This document shows, in pieces, positions 1-8,429 of a stretch of 64,000 nt of DNA (positions are counted from its first letter, which is position 1; each line of letters begins with the position of its first letter). The notes beneath the pieces are model-generated. The model searched no databases, was not told the origin of the DNA, and saw only the letters and a program-made list of their open reading frames with translations. The position numbers and the translations under genes are program-made. Source of the DNA: Crassaminicella profunda (lineage in GTDB: Bacteria > Bacillota > Clostridia > Peptostreptococcales > Thermotaleaceae); contig NZ_CP082326.1 in NCBI RefSeq assembly GCF_019884785.1, positions 3,217,355 to 3,281,354 of the forward strand. Reading direction: 5' to 3'.

Positions 1-485
1 TTTATAGCATATTTGGGTGTGACCCCATATTCCTGAAGAAAAAGAATAATTTCACTAAGTTCTCTTTGTTCTTTAAAGGATTCGGCTATTTTTTGTGCTT
101 TTGCTTGACCTATCCCGCTTACTTTTGTTAATAAATGAGGTGTATATTGCATCATATCTAGCGTATCTTTTCCAAATTGTTCTACAATCTTTTGGGCAAT
201 CTTAGGACCAATTCCTTTGATAATCCCTGAAGATAAATATTTTTCAATGCCTTCTAATGTATTGGGCATGATTTTTTTGTAAGATATGATCTCTAGTTGT
301 TCCCCAAATTTAGGATGAACCTTCCAATTTCCTGAAAATGAAAAAGTTTCTCCTGTATTTACAATAGGCATATATCCTACTATTGTTACCTGCTCTTCTT
401 CCGTCTCAACAATAGCAACCGTATAGCCATTAGAATCATTTTTGAAAATAATTTCAGATAAAACCCCTTGTATTTCTACGTTCAT
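1..485 (-). CDS. recD2: RecD2-type ATP-dependent DNA helicase, N-terminal part (cut by window edge)
   Basis: The frame opens at an ATG at 485 behind an AGGAGG ribosome site and runs off the left edge, so only about 161 N-terminal residues are visible. They match the start of RecD2/YrrC-type SF1 helicases: an OB-like N-terminal region, then helix-hairpin-helix segments, one of which reads GIIKGIGPKIAQKIVEQFG, followed by a second GIGQAKA-type hairpin. RecD2 is a 5'-3' DNA helicase used in repair in bacteria without RecBCD. The Walker motifs lie outside the window. It is separated from the upstream yvrJ-like gene by a terminator. Confidence 0.88.
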   Translation of the reverse strand, partial: MNVEIQGVLSEIIFKNDSNGYTVAIVETEEEQVTIVGYMPIVNTGETFSFSGNWKVHPKFGEQLEIISYKKIMPNTLEGIEKYLSSGIIKGIGPKIAQKIVEQFGKDTLDMMQYTPHLLTKVSGIGQAKAQKIAESFKEQRELSEIILFLQEYGVTPKYAI

Positions 486-531
486 AATGTCCTCCTAAAG
501 GATTTGATATGTATATTATAGCATAAACAAC

Positions 532-554
532 AAAACACTGATTAGCAGTGTTTT
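532..554 (-). terminator. Terminator after the sigma factor/YvrJ operon
   Basis: Nine-base arms (532-540 and 546-554) around a 5-base loop form a perfect stem whose outer bases are A/T rich. It lies just past the stop of the YvrJ-like gene and before the recD2 start. Confidence 0.6.
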
Positions 555-568
555 ATTGTTTATTAGGG

Positions 569-712
569 CTATTTCAAACTAGCAATAGCTTTTGTCAACT
601 CATTGATGCTCACACTAAGATTCTCTAGCTTCCCTTCAATCCGAACCAATAGATATACGGAAACAGCAATAGGAAATCCTAGATTAGCAACATAAGTAGT
701 AAGCTCTTCCAT
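569..712 (-). CDS. YvrJ-family small protein
   Basis: A 47-residue protein, MEELTTYVANLGFPIAVSVY at the start, with one hydrophobic segment (about residues 8-22) and a short amphipathic tail. This is the YvrJ family pattern. The ATG at 712 follows AAAGGAGGCGAGAGA; a longer in-frame extension to 754 lacks such a site. It lies about 70 bases downstream of a sigma-70-type factor gene on the same strand. In Bacillus subtilis yvrJ also sits beside a small sigma factor (SigO/RsoA), so a functional link is likely, but the role of YvrJ is unknown. Confidence 0.75.
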   Translation of the reverse strand: MEELTTYVANLGFPIAVSVYLLVRIEGKLENLSVSINELTKAIASLK

Positions 713-782
713 TCTCTCGCCTCCTTTATATAGCATTAAAAATACAGCCCTCACTTATATAAATGATCTTCTTTTAGAAAGT

Positions 783-1355
783 TTAGTATATAGAAAATGA
801 CTTTTTCATCTTCTCTAGCGCTCTCTCCTTCGTCTTAACGATAGTCTGATAATGTAGCCCTAGCATCTTTGAAATTCGTCTCATGTTCAGTCCCTTGCCA
901 TAATATAAAATAATAATCTGCTTTTGCTTAGTTGTTAAGGTTTGTAATGCTCGTCCTAAAAATAAATGTTTCTCCGATTTTAATAAACGTTCCTCTATAT
1001 TTGCTGTTTCATCTACTAATAAATCTATAAAGGACAATAGATCTTCTCCTGTACCTACTTGATTATTAAGAGAAAGTTCTTTTCTGCTCTTTTTCCTTTT
1101 CTCCATATAAAAAAATTTAAGCTGAAGTTTTATATATCCTAAAAAGGGTACTCCTTTTGTTTCATCAAATTTCTCTATTTCTCTTAATATTTTTAAAACC
1201 CCTTCTTGAAACAAATCCTTAAATTCTTCCTCTCCAAAATAATATTTCTTAATAGATGCAAAAACTAAAGGCTTAAGTCTTTCAACGACCTCCTCTTTGG
1301 CAAGTTTTTCTCCATCTTTGCACCTTTCTATAAGATTTTTCATCCTATATTCCAT
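783..1355 (-). CDS. RNA polymerase sigma-70-family factor (SigO/YvrI-like)
   Basis: About 190 residues with sigma region 2 in the first half (FGEEEFKDLFQEGVLKILRE, then F-L-G-Y-I) and region 4 with a helix-turn-helix at the end (LTTKQKQIIILYY, RRISKMLGLHYQTI). There is no region 1 or 3. The ATG at 1355 is preceded by TTTGGAGGAAGCT; an upstream in-frame TTG at 1367 would place the GGAGG inside the gene, so the ATG is preferred. It heads a two-gene unit with the YvrJ-like gene. In B. subtilis the equivalent functions are split between SigO and RsoA; here one polypeptide carries both. The target promoters are unknown. Confidence 0.82.
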   Translation of the reverse strand: MEYRMKNLIERCKDGEKLAKEEVVERLKPLVFASIKKYYFGEEEFKDLFQEGVLKILREIEKFDETKGVPFLGYIKLQLKFFYMEKRKKSRKELSLNNQVGTGEDLLSFIDLLVDETANIEERLLKSEKHLFLGRALQTLTTKQKQIIILYYGKGLNMRRISKMLGLHYQTIVKTKERALEKMKKSFSIY

Positions 1356-1650
1356 AGCTTCCTCCAAATAGGAGGATCGATCCTCAAAAGTACCATGGTC
1401 TATAGAAATTGTAGTATCTTCCCCTAAAAAAAGAAAAAATCCACTAAGAACTAGTCGATTTTTGTTTTATAGCCTATTCTTTTTAGTAGCCTCTACTTTT
1501 CTAAAAATCTTCTTAAAAATAGAAAAACTACTTCTTAGTTATATCTTATTTTCAAATACTACTCAACTTCTTTATCCTAAAAATTCTTATTATACTCATT
1601 CACTAACAAAATTTTAAAACTCACTTTTATGTTATACACTCCTAAAAAAC
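1356..1650. other. Intergenic, no gene seen
   Basis: About 300 AT-rich bases between the sigma factor gene and the metK terminator. No convincing open frame with a ribosome site or structured RNA was seen. It should hold the promoter of the sigma factor gene. Confidence 0.5.
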
Positions 1651-1685
1651 AAAATGATAAGGTATCTAAAATACCTTATCATTTT
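1651..1685 (-). terminator. metK terminator
   Basis: Perfect 15-base arms (1651-1665 and 1671-1685) around a 5-base loop, with an A-rich flank that becomes a U run on the minus strand, just after the metK stop. Confidence 0.85.
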
Positions 1686-1693
1686 TTATCCTT

Positions 1694-2884
1694 TTATTCA
1701 CCTAATGCTTCTTTTCTTAAAATTTCAGCTTTATCTGTTTTTTCCCATGGAAGATCAATGTCTGTTCTGCCAAAATGTCCATATGCAGCCGTTTGTTTAA
1801 AGATTGGTCTTCTTAAATCTAAATCTCTAATGATTGCTGCTGGTCTTAAATCAAAGTGCTTACTTACAAGCTCTTCTAGTTTTTCTTCAGCTACTTTACC
1901 TGTTCCAAATGTTTCTACAAGGATAGATACCGGTTGTGCTACTCCGATTGCATAAGCAAGCTCTAGTTCGCATTTATCTGCAAGTCCTGCTGCTACAATG
2001 TTTTTAGCAACATATCTTGCTGCATAAGCTGCTGAACGGTCAACTTTTGTTGGATCTTTTCCTGAGAATGCACCACCACCGTGTCTTGCATACCCACCAT
2101 AAGTATCTACTATAATCTTTCTACCTGTAAGTCCTGCGTCTCCTTGTGGTCCACCAATAACAAATCTACCTGTAGGATTGATTAGGTATCTTGTTTTTTC
2201 ATCTAATAAATCAGCTGGAACAATATTTTTTACTACATGCTCAATTAAGTCTTTTTCAATTTGTTCTCTTGTTACATCTGGACAATGTTGTGTAGAAATA
2301 ACAATCGTATCTATTCTTACAGGTTTGTCCCCTTCATATTCTACGGTTACCTGTGTTTTTCCATCTGGACGTAAATACTTTAATGTACCATTTTTTCTAA
2401 CTTCTGTTAATGTTCTAGCAAGCTTGTGAGCAAGGGCAATAGGCATAGGCATCAATTCTGGTGTTTCATTGCATGCAAACCCGAACATAATTCCTTGGTC
2501 TCCTGCACCAATTGCTTCTATATCATCATATTTTTCTCCTTCTTTGCTTTCTAATGCTTCATCTACCCCCATAGCAATATCAGAAGATTGCTCATCTATA
2601 GAAGTAAGTACCGCACAAGTTTCACAATCAAATCCATATTTTGCTCTGTCATAACCAATTTCTTTGATTGTTTTTCTTACTACCTTTGGAATATCTACAT
2701 AACAATGTGTACTAATCTCTCCTGCAACAAGTACAAGACCTGTTGTTACAGACGTTTCTGCTGCAACACGTGCATGAGGATCCTTTTCAAAAATTGCATC
2801 TAATATAGCATCTGAAACTTGGTCACATATCTTATCTGGATGCCCTTCTGTAACTGACTCTGAAGTAAATAATCTTCTTGCCAT
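1694..2884 (-). CDS. metK: S-adenosylmethionine synthetase
   Basis: 396 residues, the usual MetK length. It makes S-adenosylmethionine from methionine and ATP in the cytoplasm. Visible signatures are the N-terminal [20 protein letters not shown], the hexapeptide GAGDQG, and the glycine-rich [19 protein letters not shown]. The ATG at 2884 follows AAGGAGGTATACGAAAA. A SAM-I riboswitch with its own terminator lies directly upstream, so expression should fall when SAM is plentiful. It is monocistronic, with a strong terminator after the stop. Confidence 0.98.
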   Translation of the reverse strand: MARRLFTSESVTEGHPDKICDQVSDAILDAIFEKDPHARVAAETSVTTGLVLVAGEISTHCYVDIPKVVRKTIKEIGYDRAKYGFDCETCAVLTSIDEQSSDIAMGVDEALESKEGEKYDDIEAIGAGDQGIMFGFACNETPELMPMPIALAHKLARTLTEVRKNGTLKYLRPDGKTQVTVEYEGDKPVRIDTIVISTQHCPDVTREQIEKDLIEHVVKNIVPADLLDEKTRYLINPTGRFVIGGPQGDAGLTGRKIIVDTYGGYARHGGGAFSGKDPTKVDRSAAYAARYVAKNIVAAGLADKCELELAYAIGVAQPVSILVETFGTGKVAEEKLEELVSKHFDLRPAAIIRDLDLRRPIFKQTAAYGHFGRTDIDLPWEKTDKAEILRKEALGE

Positions 2885-2942
2885 TTTTCGTATACCTCCT
2901 TAAAGTATTTATTGTATTATATTATTTCCTAAAAAAGCTTTT

Positions 2943-2972
2943 AAAAAAACCTCTTCACAAAAAGAAGAGGTT
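2943..2972 (-). terminator. Riboswitch-controlled leader terminator of metK
   Basis: Stem AACCTCTTC/GAAGAGGTT (2948-2956 and 2964-2972) with an A run at 2943-2949 that becomes the U tract on the minus strand. It lies between the SAM-I aptamer and metK and is the expression platform. Confidence 0.85.
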
Positions 2973-2986
2973 GGATTTTCTTTGTC

Positions 2987-3090
2987 CTCATCTTCCAGAA
3001 ATTATCTTCTGTAGGATTTAGCACCGTGCAAATAACCGGTTGCCGGGAATCATCGGGCCTAGTCCCTCCTCCACTCTTGATAAGGCATCA
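2987..3090 (-). promoter_or_regulatory. SAM-I (S-box) riboswitch
   Basis: Read on the minus strand, the region starts CTTATCAAGAG, has the conserved GGAGGGACTAGGCCC segment, GGCAACC, and TGCTAAATCC, and closes with GATGAG. These are hallmark blocks of the SAM-I aptamer in the right order. The position upstream of metK fits. SAM binding would favour the terminator at 2943-2972. Confidence 0.95.
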
Positions 3091-3172
3091 AGATTTTTAT
3101 TTAATTTTATCAAGGTAATTTTATCATATTCAAAAAATATGTCAACTTTTTTATTTTGGAAAATTATTGATT

Positions 3173-3640
3173 TTATAAATTTACAGCCACATGACTAAGT
3201 GTCATGATAATGAGTGCTGCAATGGTGTTTCCTATAAATATAGCAATAAATGCATTTTTAAAGGGTATATTAAAAAGTGATGCTGCAATGGATCCTGTCC
3301 ATACTCCTGTAGTTGGTAGTGGAACAGCTACAAATAATAATAATCCTAAGCTTTTATATTTATGCACCTTTTCTGTTTTTCTTAAAGTTCTCTTCGTAAT
3401 CCAATCAACAAGTTTTCTCCAATAAGGATGTTTTTTCATTTTTATAAAAATAGGCTTTAACAAAATCAGTAAAAAAGGAACGGGGATCATACTTCCAATC
3501 AATCCTAATAGGGTAGCATGCATCGCACTCATTCCTCTAGCTACCCCTATTGGTATAGCTCCCCTTAGCTCTATCAAAGGCATTGCTGCTACTAGTAAAA
3601 CCATTATTTCATTTGAAATATATTCAAGTATTTGATCCAT
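3173..3640 (-). CDS. Small multidrug export-like membrane protein (COG2426 type)
   Basis: 155 residues, mostly hydrophobic, with about four to five membrane segments. The LRGAIPIGVARG motif near residue 25 and PLPTTGVWTGSIAA near residue 107 are typical of the family annotated as small multidrug export proteins (PF06695). The real substrate is not established for the family. The ATG at 3640 follows AAGGAAGATTGCG. It stands alone between metK and a divergent gene. Confidence 0.8.
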   Translation of the reverse strand: MDQILEYISNEIMVLLVAAMPLIELRGAIPIGVARGMSAMHATLLGLIGSMIPVPFLLILLKPIFIKMKKHPYWRKLVDWITKRTLRKTEKVHKYKSLGLLLFVAVPLPTTGVWTGSIAASLFNIPFKNAFIAIFIGNTIAALIIMTLSHVAVNL

Positions 3641-3804
3641 CGCAATCTTCCTTATCCATATTTTTTCTATTCTCTACAAACATTATATAGCAACCTCAAT
3701 ATTTTATGAAGAACTATTTTCTTTGTAATAAGAATTTAATGTTTATTTTAGTGTGGATTTTTATATAATTTAATTTATATAGCTAACAGAAAGGATTTCT
3801 TACT

Positions 3805-4518
3805 ATGAAAAAAATACTAGGATGTGTAAAAAAAGCTGTAAGCGATTTTTCTATGATTCAAGATGGAGATGTAGTAGGTGTTGGTGTTTCAGGTGGAAAA
3901 GATAGTACTACTCTTTTATATGCTTTAAAGCTTTTTCAAAACTTTTCCCCTGTAAAATATGAATTAAAAGCCTTTACTTTAACTTTAGGCTTCGATGATT
4001 TTGATCTTACTCCTCTAAAAAAATTCTGTCATGATTTAAAGATTCCCTATATCATTCAACCCACTCAAATTGGAAAAGTCGTGTTTGAAGAACGAAAAGA
4101 TAAAAATCCTTGTGCCATGTGTGCTAGGATGAGAAGAGGAAGGCTTCATACGCTTTGTAAAAAATACGGTGTCACAAAACTTGCACTAGGACATCACGGA
4201 GATGATGCAGTAGAAACATTGTTTTTAAGTATGTTTTATGAGAGTAGAATCAGCACCTTTGATCCAGTAACGTTTTTGGATAGAAAAAACCTAACCATGA
4301 TCCGACCACTCATCTACGCATCAGAAAAAGACATCATTTCTGCTGTTAATAAACACCATCTTCCTGTTGTAAAAAGTCCTTGTCCTGCTAATGGAAAAAC
4401 CCAAAGACAATATATGAAAAATCTTTTAGAACAAATCTATAAAGATATTCCTAATGGAAAAGACAGAATCATTACAGCACTAAAAAATAAAGAACAGTTA
4501 AATATTTGGTCAAAATAA
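3805..4518 (+). CDS. TtcA-like PP-loop ATPase (tRNA thiolation family)
   Basis: 237 residues. The PP-loop SGGKDS at about residue 30 binds and adenylates with ATP; a CAMCARMRRG segment at about 110 carries the CxxC, and a later Cys (SPCPANG, about 195) could be a third cluster ligand. The GHHGDDAVETLFL motif is typical of the TtcA/TilS superfamily. TtcA introduces 2-thiocytidine into tRNA using a 4Fe-4S cluster; clostridial relatives of this size are not all proven to do that. The start follows AGAAAGGATTTCTTACT. It is followed by a terminator-like hairpin. Confidence 0.82.
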   Translation: MKKILGCVKKAVSDFSMIQDGDVVGVGVSGGKDSTTLLYALKLFQNFSPVKYELKAFTLTLGFDDFDLTPLKKFCHDLKIPYIIQPTQIGKVVFEERKDKNPCAMCARMRRGRLHTLCKKYGVTKLALGHHGDDAVETLFLSMFYESRISTFDPVTFLDRKNLTMIRPLIYASEKDIISAVNKHHLPVVKSPCPANGKTQRQYMKNLLEQIYKDIPNGKDRIITALKNKEQLNIWSK

Positions 4519-4536
4519 TTTTTGTGTCATATTTCC

Positions 4537-4574
4537 CACCCCCTCATATATATATTCATATAAGGGGGTGTTTT
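4537..4574 (+). terminator. Terminator hairpin that also covers the yyaC ribosome site
   Basis: Arms CACCCCCT (4537-4544) and AGGGGGTG (4563-4570) followed by TTTT. It follows the TtcA-like gene. The 3' arm is also the only purine-rich ribosome-site candidate for the yyaC start at 4579. Confidence 0.7.
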
Positions 4575-4578
4575 CTCT

Positions 4579-5121
4579 TTGAAGGACGATTATCATAACT
4601 ACTTATATAAAAGACGTGTACATTATACAAATGAAAATGCTTCAACCATATTATCAGAGACCATTAAGGAAAGAATTTCAAACAGCGCAGTCATTATATG
4701 TATTGGTACAGATCGCTGTATTGGTGACGCTTTAGGTCCTTTAGTTGGCACAATGCTTCAGAATAGAGATTTTAGATTTCCTGTCTATGGTACCTTAGAT
4801 GATCCCATCCATGCAGTAAATCTTAAAGAATCTATGGAAAAAATAAAGGGTAAACACCCTAATGGATTCTTTATTGCAGTAGATGCCTGTTTAGGAAATG
4901 AGGAACTTATTGGCAATATCCACGTAAAAAGAGGTCCTATTTTTCCTGGAAAAGGAGTTGGAAAGAAACTCCCTGGTGTGGGACAAATGTCTATCGTTGG
5001 AATTGTTGATAAACTCAATAAAGAAGATTGTTTTTCTATCCACAATATCCGTTTAAGCCTTGTGATGAAAATGTCAGAAGTTATTGTAGATGCCTTTATT
5101 TTGGCAACTTATTTGTCTTAA
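4579..5121 (+). CDS. yyaC: YyaC-family spore protein (DUF1256)
   Basis: 180 residues. The IGTDRCIGDALGPLVG segment at about 41 and FIAVDACLG at about 97 mark the YyaC/DUF1256 family, found in spore formers and structurally related to germination-protease-like and hydrogenase-maturation-protease folds. The function is not settled. The likely start is TTG at 4579, with AAGGGGGTG ending at 4570 as the ribosome site. That site lies in the 3' arm of a stable hairpin, which would block translation of read-through transcripts. Confidence 0.8.
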   Translation: MKDDYHNYLYKRRVHYTNENASTILSETIKERISNSAVIICIGTDRCIGDALGPLVGTMLQNRDFRFPVYGTLDDPIHAVNLKESMEKIKGKHPNGFFIAVDACLGNEELIGNIHVKRGPIFPGKGVGKKLPGVGQMSIVGIVDKLNKEDCFSIHNIRLSLVMKMSEVIVDAFILATYLS

Positions 5122-5122
5122 A

Positions 5123-5148
5123 GGGTTGTAGGAATTTTCCTACAGCCT
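5123..5148. terminator. Bidirectional terminator
   Basis: TGTAGGAA/TTCCTACA stem (5127-5134 and 5137-5144), extended by outer G-C pairs, between two convergent genes. U runs are weak on both sides. Confidence 0.55.
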
Positions 5149-5164
5149 CACTCTTATCAATGGT

Positions 5165-5704
5165 TTATTGAAATTTTTGTAAAAATTCCCATAATGCTTG
5201 ATTAATAATATCTTGCTGCTTAAATTCCTTATGTTCCAACACAAACCTATTAAATGGCTCTAGAACCTCTTTATATACTTTTATACTTTTTACATGTAAA
5301 TCTCCTTTGAAATTTCTTATATACAAGTTTTTTTTATTGGTTACATTACTTTCTTTCCAACTACTCACCATGGCCTTTAAATCATCAACCATCTCCATTA
5401 GTTCTTCTAATCGAATAGATTTTTCTTCTGTAAGATTTATATTACTTTTTATTACTTTTTCTTCTATTCCTTCATGATTCCTTTTTATTAGCTTCTCCTC
5501 TATTAATATCATCTTTTCATTCTTTATGTATTGATTTTTATCTCTACTAAATATATAGCCTTCTTTTTCAAAGCGATTTCTTATCGTCGTTTTTCCAATA
5601 TTAAGTTCTTCACATACCTTTCTAATACTACTATTTTTCACCATCCTATTAAAATTCTCCACTTGTATTTTAATAGGAAGTTCATTGAACATTTCCCTTT
5701 TCAT
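5165..5704 (-). CDS. Helix-turn-helix DNA-binding protein, unknown role
   Basis: About 179 residues. Residues 20-50 hold a helix-turn-helix (SIRKVCEELNIGKTTIRNRF). The middle is charged and probably helical, and the C-terminal part (VYKEVLEPFNRFVLEHKEF) looks like a compact oligomerisation domain. The ATG at 5704 is preceded by AGGGGGGAGTAGA; an upstream extension to 5809 has no good site. The upstream DNA has a repeated AAAGTAAT motif that could be its own operator. I do not recognise a named family. Confidence 0.6.
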   Translation of the reverse strand: MKREMFNELPIKIQVENFNRMVKNSSIRKVCEELNIGKTTIRNRFEKEGYIFSRDKNQYIKNEKMILIEEKLIKRNHEGIEEKVIKSNINLTEEKSIRLEELMEMVDDLKAMVSSWKESNVTNKKNLYIRNFKGDLHVKSIKVYKEVLEPFNRFVLEHKEFKQQDIINQALWEFLQKFQ

Positions 5705-5802
5705 TCTACTCCCCCCTAGTAGTAATTCAAAGTAATCTAAAGTAATATTCTTCGCGTTGTGATTTTTTTCCTTTTTTTTACTATTAATTCTTATTTTACT
5801 CA

Positions 5803-5831
5803 TTGACATAAAAAAACTTATATGATAGTCT
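5803..5831 (+). promoter_or_regulatory. Probable promoter of the pyrBI leader
   Basis: TTGACA at 5803-5808, a 17-base spacer, and TAGTCT at 5826-5831. It lies just upstream of the attenuator. Confidence 0.45.
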
Positions 5832-5859
5832 AAAATAGATAAAAAAAGACCTTTAACTT

Positions 5860-5962
5860 AACCCTGTGAGGTTAAAAAGGCAAGCATAGACTTAGTTTAC
5901 TATATAATAGTAAATAATTCTGTTCATTATGCCTTTTTACCTTATGGTCAAAAGGCTTTTTT
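5860..5962 (+). promoter_or_regulatory. PyrR-type transcription attenuator of pyrBI
   Basis: AACCCTGTGAGGTT (5860-5873) fits the PyrR RNA-binding consensus ARUCCNGNGAGGYU in a stem-loop. AAAAAGGCA (5874-5882) can pair with TGCCTTTTT (5930-5938) as an antiterminator; the alternative is GCCTTTT (5931-5937) with AAAAGGC (5950-5956) and a T run, a terminator. A PyrR-like loop, GGTTCCGAGAGACC (5977-5990), lies just before the pyrB ribosome site. High UMP should favour termination. Confidence 0.8.
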
Positions 5963-6007
5963 AGTACCTTTAAGCTGGTTCCGAGAGACCAAAAAGGAGG
6001 ATAAAAA

Positions 6008-6937
6008 ATGAATAAATTGAGACATCTTATTGACCCTGAAGATTTTACTACAAAAGAGTTAGACGAACTGATCAAACTTGCAAAAGAAATGTATCATCAT
6101 CCTGAAAAATATAATGAAGCTTGCAAAGGAAAAATTTTAGGCACACTTTTTTACGAGCCTAGTACAAGAACACGACTTAGCTTCGAATCAGCTATGTTAA
6201 GACTGGGAGGAAGTATCTTAGGCTTTAGTGATGCGGCTACAAGCTCCGTATCAAAGGGTGAGAGCATTGCCGACACAATAAGAGTCATTTCTAGCTATGC
6301 TGATATTGCTGTCATGAGACATCCTAAAGAAGGGGCTCCAAAGCTTGCTTCAAAGTATGCTCATATCCCTATCATCAATGGAGGGGATGGAGGCCATCAG
6401 CATCCAACACAAACACTTACTGATTTATTGACTATTCATATGTATAAAGGCGCTTTTGAAAATCAAACTATTGCATTTTGTGGTGATTTGAAATTTGGAA
6501 GAACCGTTCACTCTTTAATCCGAACACTAGCAAGATACAATATAAAACAATTCATCTTAATTTCACCAGAAGAACTTTCATTACCTGATTCACTAAAGAG
6601 AAGTCTTATAAAAGACGGAGTTACACTAAAAGAAGTTAGTACCTTAGAAGAAGTAATGAATGAAATAGATATACTATACATGACAAGAATACAAAAGGAA
6701 CGTTTCTTCAACGAAGCTGACTACAACCGACTAAAGGGTTCCTATATCTTGGATTTAGCAAAAATAAAAACTGCAAAAAAAGACATGATTATTATGCACC
6801 CACTTCCTAGAGTCAACGAAATAGCGTACGAATTAGATCAAGACCCGCGCGCTGTATATTTTGAGCAAGCAAAGCTTGGAATTTATATTCGAATGGCACT
6901 CATTACTAAATTATTGGAGGTGGATTTAACATGCTAG
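6008..6937 (+). CDS. pyrB: Aspartate carbamoyltransferase catalytic subunit
   Basis: 309 residues, normal PyrB length. It condenses carbamoyl phosphate with aspartate, the first committed step of pyrimidine synthesis. The carbamoyl-phosphate site [13 protein letters not shown] (about 50-62) is intact, as are [14 protein letters not shown] (about 130) and [10 protein letters not shown] (about 262). The start follows AAAAAGGAGGATAAAAA. The stop overlaps the pyrI start by 7 bases, so the two subunits are translationally coupled. The upstream leader is a PyrR-type attenuator. Confidence 0.98.
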   Translation: MNKLRHLIDPEDFTTKELDELIKLAKEMYHHPEKYNEACKGKILGTLFYEPSTRTRLSFESAMLRLGGSILGFSDAATSSVSKGESIADTIRVISSYADIAVMRHPKEGAPKLASKYAHIPIINGGDGGHQHPTQTLTDLLTIHMYKGAFENQTIAFCGDLKFGRTVHSLIRTLARYNIKQFILISPEELSLPDSLKRSLIKDGVTLKEVSTLEEVMNEIDILYMTRIQKERFFNEADYNRLKGSYILDLAKIKTAKKDMIIMHPLPRVNEIAYELDQDPRAVYFEQAKLGIYIRMALITKLLEVDLTC

Positions 6938-7359
6938 AAGTTACAAGTATAAAAAAAGGCATTGTGCTAGATCATATCACCGTTGGAAATGGTCTAAAGA
7001 TATTTAATAAGCTCATGTTAGATCAAGTAGATTACCCTGTTGTATTATTAATGAACGTCCCTAGCAAAGCCATGGGAAGAAAAGATATTATTAAAATCGA
7101 AAACAATATTGATATTGACTTAGCCTTTTTAGGACTCATTGATGATAGCATTACAGTAAATATTATCAAAGAAGGAAAGTTAGGACAAAAAAAGAAAGTA
7201 GAAATTCCTAAGAATGTAAAAGGCTTATTCTCCTGTCATAATCCAAGATGCATCACAAATTTTGATGATTATGTAAAACCAGAATTCGAACTCGTATCTT
7301 CAGATACATTATCTTATCAATGTGAATACTGTGAGGAGATTACAGAATATAAAATCTAA
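6931..7359 (+). CDS. pyrI: Aspartate carbamoyltransferase regulatory subunit
   Basis: 142 residues. The N-terminal half is the allosteric nucleotide-binding domain; the C-terminal half has four zinc cysteines (CHNPRC at about 110 and CEYC at about 133) that hold the contact with PyrB. The start lies inside the last codons of pyrB behind TTGGAGGTGGATTTAAC. The presence of pyrI implies a nucleotide-regulated ATCase complex. A strong terminator follows. Confidence 0.97.
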   Translation: MLEVTSIKKGIVLDHITVGNGLKIFNKLMLDQVDYPVVLLMNVPSKAMGRKDIIKIENNIDIDLAFLGLIDDSITVNIIKEGKLGQKKKVEIPKNVKGLFSCHNPRCITNFDDYVKPEFELVSSDTLSYQCEYCEEITEYKI

Positions 7360-7380
7360 ATATGAATAAACAACTTAAAG

Positions 7381-7416
7381 TAGCTTCAAGAAAATTTATT
7401 GATTTTCTTGAAGCTA
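7381..7416. terminator. Bidirectional terminator between convergent operons
   Basis: Perfect 15-base arms (7381-7395 and 7402-7416) around a 6-base loop. It separates pyrBI from the convergent activase gene. Confidence 0.8.
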
Positions 7417-7442
7417 TTTCTTTATTTATATTTTAGAAACAT

Positions 7443-8429
7443 TTATTGTGCTAATTTCTTACTTTCCACATTAATATTGTTACTCCAGCGACCACACTTA
7501 TCGCCCCATCTTGCAACTAAGCTTTCATCTCTATAAAATTCTACTACCTCACACATATTTGGACAATGTTCACATTCAAAACTCTTTACAGCATAGTTAC
7601 TATCTGCAATCTCAAATCCTTTAAAATTAGTGCTACCCTTTTTTGATACTTCTTCTTTTGCAAGGAGAGCTGATCCGATTGCACCCATTACATTTGCAAA
7701 CTTTGGCACTACCACTTCACACCCTAGTATTTTTTCAAAAGCTTTTTTTATTCCTACATTAGCAGCCACGCCCCCCTGAAATATAACAGGTCCTTGAATT
7801 TCTTTACCCTTTCCTAAATTATTAAGATAATTTCTTACAAGGGCTTCACACAAACCATTGATAATATCTTCTTGGTTATGTCCAAGCTGCTGTTTATGAA
7901 TCATATCTGATTCTGCAAACACAGCGCATCTTCCTGCTATTCTTACAGTTGCATTTGACTTTAGTGCCAAATCTCCAAACTCTTCTATAGGAATTCCTAA
8001 TCGTTCTGCTTGCCTATCTAAAAAAGAACCTGTCCCTGCAGCACAAACCGTATTCATGGCAAAATCGTATAAAACACCATTTCGAAGAAGAATAATTTTG
8101 GAATCTTGTCCACCAATTTCTATGATCGTCCTTACATCTGGCACAAAATGAAGGGCTGCAACTCCATGAGCTGTGATTTCATTTTTTATCACATCAGCTC
8201 CTATCATAATTCCTCCAAGATTTCTACCACTTCCGGTAGTCCCTACCCCTAATACATGGACATCTTCTCCGAGTCTTTCTTTCATTTGTGAAAGCCCATT
8301 TTTCACTGTCTCAATAGGTCTTCCTTGTGTTCTTAAATATAGTGTATCTACGATTCTGTCCTCTTCATCCATGACAATAATATTTGTACTCACAGAACCA
8401 ATATCAACGCCAAGATAACATTTTTTCAT
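7443..8429 (-). CDS. BcrAD/BadFG-type activase of the 2-hydroxyacyl-CoA dehydratase family
   Basis: 328 residues of the ASKHA ATPase fold: DIGSVSTN (phosphate 1), EIGGQDSK (phosphate 2), and CAAGTGSF and GRCAVFAESD, whose two cysteines hold a 4Fe-4S cluster across a dimer in HgdC-type activators. Unlike HgdC it has a C-terminal cysteine-rich tail (CEHCPNMC then WGDKCGRW), as in the large fused activase proteins. Known relatives use ATP to push an electron into a partner cluster protein. The start is at 8429 behind AGGAGGGAAAAATAC and overlaps the end of the upstream gene by 26 bases. Confidence 0.88.
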   Translation of the reverse strand: MKKCYLGVDIGSVSTNIIVMDEEDRIVDTLYLRTQGRPIETVKNGLSQMKERLGEDVHVLGVGTTGSGRNLGGIMIGADVIKNEITAHGVAALHFVPDVRTIIEIGGQDSKIILLRNGVLYDFAMNTVCAAGTGSFLDRQAERLGIPIEEFGDLALKSNATVRIAGRCAVFAESDMIHKQQLGHNQEDIINGLCEALVRNYLNNLGKGKEIQGPVIFQGGVAANVGIKKAFEKILGCEVVVPKFANVMGAIGSALLAKEEVSKKGSTNFKGFEIADSNYAVKSFECEHCPNMCEVVEFYRDESLVARWGDKCGRWSNNINVESKKLAQ

